Shown: one piece after another, positions 33,522 through 40,203 of the stretch
Numbering within the stretch: position 1 is the stretch's first letter
Layout of the letters: each line of letters opens with the position of its first letter
Assembly (NCBI RefSeq): GCF_000264995.1
Contig: NW_006767434.1
Coordinates: forward strand, 873,188 to 913,390
Length of the DNA stretch: 40,203 nucleotides
From: Punctularia strigosozonata HHB-11173 SS5
Lineage: Eukaryota > Basidiomycota > Agaricomycetes > Corticiales > Punctulariaceae
Reading direction: 5' to 3'
Position numbers and translations under genes: made by a program
Notes under the pieces: model-generated
The model's input: the letters and a program-made list of their open reading frames with translations, nothing else
What the model was told of the DNA's origin: nothing
Databases searched by the model: none

Positions 33522-34480
33522 CTAGCGGGCACATGCGGAGATACTTCTGATGTGCATGCACTTGTAGAACTCCGATAACCTTGAGATACCGTCGACTGCA
33601 AGCGCTAACGACAACAGCGTAGAAACATGGGTTGTTCGTACATTAAAGTGCAGGTTGAATTCGCCCTGCAGAAGGAGCGACGCAGCAGGCACTGAAGGAA
33701 GCACCCGCGTCGGTCGAATTACAAGATGCCCCCTTGCATCGACAAGGGGACGCGAAGGCAATCCAGCATGCCGGCATCGCTGGATGGGAGCACGGGCTTC
33801 CCAGGGACCCCGAGATATCGTGAATCGTCGGCGGTGAGATCCACGGGCGTCTATGAGGTGAGATAGCGAGCGAAGATCTGATACGCCGTTCCCCGCACCG
33901 GACGGGGCACCGACCCCGGCTGCGATGTTTGATACCGGCGTGGCGGTATATGCATGCACCCCAATACCCGACGGCCGAATCTTCGAGATGCTTGAACCTT
34001 GATTTTCTGTCGTAGGGTTACGAGGCGCAGCTGTAGGCCCGATGGCGAGGCCCGTGCATTGGGCATAGCATCTACGTTCCTGACATAGAAGATATCATGG
34101 GCCTGGACCTTGGCGCAAGCATTCCCGGGCTGTGATTATTTGGAGGAGCGGAATAATGGCTCCGCCATCGCTCCGACAAGGTCGCAGCAGCCTTCATGTG
34201 GCGTAGAACCAGAAGGCAAAAAGGCGACGCGTTTTCTTGAGATTAGGAGACCGATTCGTGCCCCATGTAAAAGCGACTTCCATGTCAGTCCGGAGAGGAA
34301 AATAATGGAGTCCGGGTAGATGCTCCGGCCGCCTATACGTACACGATGCCAATGGGAACATGATGATTTGGTGCCGTGGGGTGATACCCGCTCCAACAAG
34401 CGCTGATTTAACTCCGCTGCTTGCGAGAAGGACGGGTAATCCGCCAGCAGGGAGGATGTAGAAATCAGCCTGTTGAGTGG
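33522..34480 (-). other. Open frames without an assigned gene
   Basis: On the minus strand 33522–34096 is open for about 190 codons (Ser/Thr/Gly/Ala-rich, e.g. ATPVSNIAAGVGAPSGAG). Upstream, 34206–34462 is open after a CAG acceptor-like site (ADFYILPAGGLPVLLASSGV). The two are in different frames, and I could not join them with convincing splice sites. No domain is recognised. They may be exons of a divergent or decaying gene. Confidence 0.2.
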
Positions 34481-35332
34481 AGATCAGAATGTGACCAGAT
34501 CATGCTAAAGCTGTGAAACTCCAAGAAGCAGGCTAATGGGGCTGCAAGATTTACCCATCGTGCAAGAAAGAACCGTTATCTGAGCGTTGGTTGCCGACTG
34601 GGAATAGATGTGATCTAGGCGCCTTCAGTGAAAGACGGAAGGAGACGGTGGCGAACAATGGACGCGCTGCGAAGAGGCGGTGTTTCCCACGTGATCGTGA
34701 TACAGCTTCAGGAGGGGGGCACAGCGGACGACCGTTGGCTCTTGCCTCCTGCTGTCTGAACGCTATCTCGCGGCGATATTCAAGTTTAGCTGCCTGCCTG
34801 CTGCTATTTTCTTGGTGGCCATGTCATAGGCAAACCGATAGAACGTCCGCGATTCACGGGTAAAGACGAGTTGGGCAAGAGCAGGCCAAGAGAGCGGATG
34901 TGAGCCCGTTACGGAACTGGGACCAGCCCGCGCAAGGAATACGCTCGTTTCCCTCGACCGCGTCTCGTCCAGCCAGCGTCGCCGGCAACGCCAACGGACC
35001 GCAATGTATAGTCTGCATCGTATCGCCAGGCGCTGTCGCACGTGATGACGCGCCCCGCCACGAGTTGGACACCGATCTGCCTCGTGTTGTGCATGGTGTT
35101 CCGACCCCTCACATTCTTTTCTCCGTGCTCCCACCCGCATCCCTCGCGGCTCTCTCTCCTCTCCGTCTTACTTCGCTTCGGGTGGGGCTTGCCCCCATGG
35201 CGCCCAGCACGCTTTGAATGACCAGCTCGTGCTCATAGACCGCGCCCGGACACGCTTCTGATCCAGGTAAACAGCCAATCGCTTCATATACCACCACCGT
35301 CCACGTCCCGAATCAGACTCGCCTATCGCCGC
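34481..35332. other. Upstream region of the DUF6699 gene
   Basis: No supported gene. The last 250 bp become pyrimidine-rich (CTCTCTCCTCTCC-type runs), which fits a promoter and leader of the plus-strand gene that follows. Confidence 0.4.
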
Positions 35333-36711
35333 ATGCTTATTACCCTCTTCTTATGCCAGTGTGCCCCAGCTGGCCCCGGCTCCCGATCGCCCTCCCTCTC
35401 CTCCCTCTCCGACAGGGACAGTCGCTCACGATCGCCTCCTCCGCCGTACGACTCTTACGACAAGATGTGGAAGAAGAAACATGCTCCTGGGTCCCCGACC
35501 CCGGCCACACCTAAGATGAAAACTCTCGAGCTCGGCCCGACTCCCTCACCAGCGTCCTTCAACCCATTTAAACGTGGGATCCTCAAGCCCGCCACCCCCA
35601 GAGCCCCGTCCCCGTCCTTCAGCCTCCTCTCATCGCCGACCGTCGTCGCCTCCCCGCCTATCATCGCGCCGACACCCCGCCTGCCCCCCTCGAAGATCAT
35701 CGTCCCACCCTCCCCGGCCCCGAAGAGTCACACCATACATGCCCCTACTCCCCGCATGGCCGCTCCTCACAAGCAACTCCTGGAAAGCCCCCTCAACAGC
35801 CCAGCGCCCCCCACCCCAGCTCCGCGGACCCCTGCCACCCCTGCTCCGACCAGGATGAGGCCGATCCTGAAGAACTCGCGACACCACCGTCGATACGACA
35901 GCGACGATTACGCCCACTCTGACGCCGAAGGGTTCCGCACCCCCATGCCGCGCCGCCGATCGTCGCCCCCAAGGCCTGCGTCGACCCGACCCGACCGCCA
36001 GCCGTCGGTAGCATCGTCGATGCCCTCCACGTACTCGGTGCCGACGCCCCATACGAGGTCCAGGCGCATGTCGAACGAGCCAGGTAAAGCGAGATCCCGT
36101 TTCATCGCAGAGATCCAGCGAAGAGACTTAAGATTAAATGCAACACAGCCACGCCCTCGTTCAATATGGTGACGCTGCCGCTGCACTGGCAGCTGCTCCC
36201 CTGGCACTCAAGGAACGGGAAGCCGCGCCTCGAGTTCGACATCGTCAACCCGCCCAGCAGGATCATGATGCGTCCTGGCCTGCACATGCCTGCTCGGACA
36301 ATTCGCGATGACGAGCTGCGCAAGCCGGCTTGTCGGGGACAATCCGTGTCCGCGCTCACGCTAGTGCTCGACAAATACCTGCACTGGCCGATCCATGCGC
36401 GCGCGAGCAGCTCCGGTGGCGTCACCTGCGAAGATATCTTCAACGCGATCTACGAAACGTTTCAGGTGCCATTGACCGAGGCGGAGATCGCGGAGATCAA
36501 GCGCGACCGCGCCGTTCACGATCGGGTCGATCATGCCTTCAGGCGGCGTTGCAAACGCTCTGTGCGCCTGACAGAATACGAGAAGAGCAAGGGATACCGG
36601 AGGGTGGACGTGCTCGGCGACAGGACGTGGTTCTTCGGAATGTTACAGCCCATCAACCCCGAGCTCGGATATTATATCCTCTCACTGGAGTCGGCCCTCC
36701 CCGCCGAGTGA
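35333..36711 (+). CDS. DUF6699-type protein with a Pro/Ser-rich N-terminus
   Basis: Basidiomycete family of unknown function. Two exons: 35333–36083 and 36149–36711; 437 aa. The first 245 residues are low-complexity, Pro/Ser/Thr-rich with many SP/TP sites (PATPKMKTLELGPTPSP, RMRPILKNSRHHRRYDSDD), likely disordered and phosphorylated. The C-terminal 180 residues carry the domain: LEFDIVNPPSRI, SALTLVLDKYLHWPIHAR, GGVTCEDIFNAIYETFQVPL, then the charged YEKSKGYRRVDVLGDRTWFF and a final GYYILSLE strand. The intron at 36084–36148 joins SNEP to ATPSFNMVTLPLHW, supplying the usual domain entry. The start is uncertain: the first residues (MLITLFLCQCAPAG) may reflect a missing upstream exon, with MWKKKHAPG at 35465 a second choice. 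Confidence 0.8.
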
Positions 36712-38745
36712 GAGCGATTATGTTATGGGTTTATGCTATCGCTTTTGTTATCGCTGTTTACTTGTTTTGCGCTGCCCCGGTTCGGAGCATTCCCTACTCT
36801 CAAGGTGCGTTTGATTCTTGTCTATCCGTTGATTTATCCTGTATGCTCACTCTATGTTTGGTCAGTTGTACAACCCCTGCACGCATTCATCATACCCTCG
36901 CTGGATACAGTCATTCACGGACCCTTTGCATGTCACGAACCCCTTCTCATTCTGTAACACCGCCGTCGATGGCGCTGTACCACGACAGGTACATCGTATT
37001 GTCGCCTCTCCCGATTCAGGGCCCGGCGCCGTTCTTGTCGACGCGCCGGCGCGCCTTTCAACACGGCTACGCTCCGAGATGTTCAGCACTAGCTGAGGTA
37101 TCCGGCATAGACCGCGATGTCCGCCTAGATGGCAGCGCCCGGCGCTGGCGTGGGGCCGAGACGTCGGTCCATCGCCGTTGATATATCCTCGCCAGCGCTG
37201 TTGACTCCTGCGTACTGCGCACGGCCAACCGAGCCTGGTTCCGTTGCTGTTGTTGCTCTGCCGCTCGACTGGAAGCTCGATACTTCTTGTAATACCCCCC
37301 TTCCTTGCCTACTTCGTGTACTGCCCTCGCGTCGCTCCAGCCAGGCGGCGTGACTATACTCGCTCGTACCTTTAGCCTTCTGTACACCTACGCTTTGTAG
37401 CAGTAGCTTGTCTGGAGGATGTAGAAGTACCCTCACTTGCCCGATGATCCCATTCAAATGCGAACCCTGCTTTCTTTCGGCAAGCTTGTCCTTCGACTAT
37501 GGCGATCCCGCAATGCTACTGTAGTTAGTTGATCAGCTGAGCGAGGGAGAACGCCCGAGTGAACGGAGATTAGGGGCATCCCGGGTGCACACGGCTGACA
37601 CGCGTTGACCTGCAGGTCTTGCAGGTCGCTCTGGACGGGAATTGAGGCTCAGAGAGTTTGGCGGTCACGACGAGGGCACGCCATGGATGGACGTGCGAAT
37701 GCGATAGCGCGGGCCTTGAAGTCAACCCTGCACGCATCCTCTCCGGCCCGACTTGAAACCATGATGAGCAGCCCAAAAACATACTGTGCTGTCCTCCTCG
37801 TGGCTGGATCGTATGGGAACGCGAGACCATGTGCGGACGCTTGGACTGTCGTACGCTGGGCAACTTGTGCTTCGTAAGGGATCGATGAAGTCATGCATTG
37901 CTCACCAGAGTCACCACCATCACCGGAAAGACCTTGGAGATCGCAAGCCGCCTGGGTACTCCGCCGCGTGCATCATAGTGACTGTCAGATAGAGGACGAT
38001 ACTAGTGAAAGCAGTTGATATGGAAGACGAGACCGTTCAACCACGAGGCTCGGTATTCATAACAGTAACGTGTTTGCCAGCACACGACCAGGCAAAGAGA
38101 CACCGTGAGCCAAATTGAGATCCAATGATACATGCTCACGGCTGATCTGGCACCGCGTTCACGTAGCCTACTGCTGGAACGATGGACGTATCGATTGAGA
38201 GACAGTCGAACGGCTTCTTTCCAGAATCCGCCGCATCCGCGCATGCAAGCGATCAAGCTTCAGGCCAATCGGAAATCGTGCATAACGTGGACGACTTCAG
38301 GTAAGTAGCCTGTAGGGGTAGGTTACTAGGTAGGGTAGGTAGGTAGGGGAGAGTGGTAGGAAGGTGTCAATCAAAGCTGTAGCAGTCGTGACTCGACTCT
38401 GCCACCGAAAGCGAAGCTCACGGCTGTCATCGCCTATGCACTGAACTATGACAACGCGGAATGCAAACCGCATTCTCAGTGGCTCACGAGTGCTAGTGAC
38501 ATTGGTATGTGCATGCGATGATGTCTTTCAACACGCAGACTGCGACACCATAGCAACGGGGTGCCGGGGCATATGGGTTCCGCGGCCTGAAGCTTCTGTC
38601 TGAACTGAATGGGGTATCATGCATGCTTGCGACATTGCGATGGTACCGATTGCCTTGCATTGCATAAGATTGCGGGAATGATGCATAGACATACAGTACG
38701 TGCAGCGAGAGAGCAGAAGGAATGCCGAGATGAACGCCGAGAGAC
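36712..38745. other. 2-kb stretch without a supported gene
   Basis: This lies between the convergent ends of the DUF6699 gene and uL23. Open frames up to about 110 codons occur on both strands (for example 37125–37457 minus, 37129–37353 plus), but they overlap one another, lack splice links and have no recognisable motif. A TAGG-rich microsatellite lies at 38312–38350. Confidence 0.45.
38312..38350. repeat. TAGG-rich tetranucleotide microsatellite
   Basis: Imperfect GTAGGGGTAGG units lead into three perfect TAGG copies. Too short and irregular to be telomeric. Confidence 0.75.
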
Positions 38746-39440
38746 TTAGATGAAACCAATCTATTGGGAGAGTCAGTCAAACTGACGGATGTAGTATGGC
38801 AAGATAAAGGGACAGCACACCTTGTTCGCCACGTCCAGCGCGTCATGGTCGGCTGTCAACCGTACGTATGCCTTTTTCTTGCCATCAGGACTGTCAACGT
38901 GGTCAGTTCCTGTCTTCATGGTGATCAACAGAAGGCGTACCGAATGAGGGTGTTGATCTTCGCCGCGTTAACATCGTAAAGCTTCTTGACGGCATCCTTG
39001 ATCTGGCGCTTGTTCGATCGGATGTCGACGATGAAGACCAGGGTGTTGTGCTCCTCAATTTTCTTCATCGCTGACTCAGTGTTCAGCGGCCTGTTGCGTC
39101 GTGTATCAGTATCATTTTCGAACAATATAATAACCACGCACGAGACGATTGTCCGGAACTGATCCATGCGCGGGACATGGGGGATCGACTTCCGGGGGTA
39201 TTTCGGGTCGCGGGGGAGGCGGAGGGTCTTGGGGCGGTGGAAGGAGACGCTGTTGCGGACCTTACGGGCTGCATGCGCATGGGTGCCCTGGAGCGCCGCC
39301 TTCTTAGCGGCCTTAGCCTTGGAGTCCTTCGCGGATGCTGCACAAAATTTTAGTTCGAAACGCTCGGGTTGTACGGTAGAGTGCGCACTCTTAGCCGCCG
39401 CCTTGCCCTTGCCTGCCTTCGCGCTCTTCGTTGTGGCCAT
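38746..39440 (-). CDS. RPL25: 60S ribosomal protein uL23 (L25/L23a)
   Basis: Binds 25S rRNA at the polypeptide tunnel exit, where SRP and nascent-chain factors dock. Five exons, minus strand: 39440–39389, 39337–39142, 39090–38941, 38890–38821, 38760–38746; 160 aa. A Lys/Ala-rich N-terminal extension ([30 protein letters not shown]) carries the nuclear import signals. The core follows: [95 protein letters not shown]. Length and all core motifs are normal. The last coding exon is only 15 nt (IGFI and stop). Many short introns are usual for ribosomal protein genes in basidiomycetes. Confidence 0.97.
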
Positions 39441-39888
39441 TTTGTCTACCAGTCAAGAGATAAGCACCGAGATCAAAGAGGGTGTCTCGGACGAGAAGAA
39501 AGCAGCCTTCGGACAACGGCAACCAGTGGTTGTCAAACCGAACGGCGCAATCTGGTAAGCCAGCGTCATCCGAACGGACTATGATCCATCCATCGTCCAG
39601 CTTTGGCGATCCGGTCATCCATCTTGCAAGACGCCCAAACGCAATGCGTATAAAGCCAACCAGCAGAGATTCGGCATAGAAAACAGGCTAACCTTGAAGG
39701 AGGTCCGTACGCTACACCGTCCGGAGAACCTGGAGGAACTGACAAGGGTGAGGGTGGCGTGGGAGTAATTGTTACGTGCCGGTTCGGCCGAAGGCTGAGA
39801 CCGAGAACTTCTTTCCTTTTCTAGCATCCGGCGCTGATGCGCCTTTTGACTGTTTGATCCTTTTGCTCCACTTCCATATGCTCAAGGG
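39441..39888 (-). other. uL23 upstream region
   Basis: Promoter and leader DNA of the uL23 gene. No further gene seen; the overlapping short frames here have no recognisable content. Confidence 0.45.
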
Positions 39889-39928
39889 CTCGCGACGAGG
39901 TATAAAAGACAAGCAGCCTCGTCGCGAG
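39889..39928. repeat. Perfect 12-bp inverted repeat around a TATAAAA loop
   Basis: CTCGCGACGAGG at 39889–39900 is matched perfectly by CCTCGTCGCGAG at 39917–39928, with a 16-nt spacer that begins TATAAAAGAC. On the plus strand the spacer is a TATA box. On the minus strand the hairpin falls 24 nt after the stop of the orphan basic ORF and could shape its 3' end. Confidence 0.85.
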
Positions 39929-39952
39929 GGCCTCACCTTTTGGTTTCGTATC

Positions 39953-40189
39953 TTACCTCGAGTTGCTCAATCGAGACGTGAACTCTCTCTTGTTGTGCCG
40001 CTCGAGAATCTTACCGTGTGAACGCACCTTAGCCTTATTCGGCTTTGCCCGCGTCACATATTTTTGAGAGTGTTTCGTGAGTAATCCGTTATCGCTCGTC
40101 GTCGCTAACCCCTCTTCGATAGGACAATACCCGGCTTGATCACCCGGGTACACCTTTGCTGAGGACACAGTGACTGCGAGCACTCCTAG
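39953..40189 (-). CDS. Orphan basic open frame near the right edge
   Basis: The minus-strand frame ends with TAA at 39953–39955 and reads KHSQKYVTRAKPNKAKVRSH then GKILERHNKREFTSRLSNSR. This Lys/Arg-rich, acid-poor composition recalls a small ribosomal or nucleic-acid-binding protein, but I do not recognise the family. An in-frame TAG just upstream means any real gene would need an upstream exon beyond the window; CTCAG at about 40158–40162 could be its acceptor. It may equally be a chance frame opposite a plus-strand promoter. Confidence 0.25.
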   Translation of the reverse strand, partial: LGVLAVTVSSAKVYPGDQAGYCPIEEGLATTSDNGLLTKHSQKYVTRAKPNKAKVRSHGKILERHNKREFTSRLSNSR

Positions 40190-40203
40190 CTACGTGTTCT
40201 ATT

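Noticed and set aside
37067-37863. Overlapping open frames on both strands downstream of the DUF6699 gene
   Set aside because: Around 100 codons each, mutually overlapping, without splice-linked neighbours, codon bias or recognisable motifs.
38312-38350. TAGG repeats as an interstitial telomere
   Set aside because: The unit is TAGG with irregular spacing, not the fungal TTAGGG array, and it is under 40 bp.
1-40203. CRISPR arrays, prokaryotic operons, ribosome binding sites, rRNA operons or an intact transposon
   Set aside because: The intron-rich eukaryotic architecture excludes the prokaryotic features. I saw no spaced direct repeats, terminal repeats with a transposase or integrase, or rRNA-like sequence.

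Overview
The window is nuclear DNA of a filamentous basidiomycete, probably an agaricomycete. Genes on both strands are cut by many short introns (mostly 48–70 nt) with GTRNGY donors, CTRAY-type branch sites and CAG/TAG acceptors. Several families are typical of agaricomycetes: a DUF6699-type protein, a degenerate TKL-like kinase, F-box proteins and a two-PH Spo71/Mug56-like protein. All exon models here were assembled by eye from splice signals and reading frame, and every total divides by three. They have not been checked against RNA.

Left arm (1–11.4 kb): the last codons of an unknown plus-strand gene; a BZZ1-type F-BAR/C1/SH3/SH3 protein on the minus strand (18 introns, two of them GC–AG); an RSC7/SWP82-type chromatin-remodelling subunit on the minus strand; TAF6 on the plus strand, head to head with RSC7 across 146 bp; an about 1.1 kb gap; a damaged FAD monooxygenase gene; and KIN17. 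Middle (11.5–19 kb): a 533-residue unknown protein whose N-terminus carries a tandemly duplicated exon-sized unit, a secreted GH18 glycosidase with two micro-exons, and a nuclear-looking coiled-coil protein. From 19 to 22.3 kb the sequence is gene-poor: a short possible β-rich relic, a cluster of CAGGTG palindromes and a decayed protein kinase.

Right arm (22.3–40.2 kb): a kinesin-7, an F-box protein, mitochondrial ribosomal protein uS12m (head to head with the F-box gene), the two-PH-domain Spo71-like protein, a poorly coding 3.4 kb stretch with only fragments, a DUF6699 protein, about 2 kb with no gene I can support, cytosolic ribosomal protein uL23, and an orphan basic ORF near the edge beside a perfect hairpin enclosing TATAAAA.

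The genes are mostly housekeeping functions (transcription initiation, chromatin, endocytic actin, DNA repair, translation, microtubule transport) and do not form a metabolic cluster. I see no rRNA, tRNA, CRISPR array, intact transposon or new multi-gene system. The most unusual features are at the level of gene architecture: three GC–AG introns, micro-exons of 7, 12, 13 and 14 nt, a tandem exon duplication, and an intron whose retention would rebuild the same zinc-finger ligand spacing but remove both SH3 domains.
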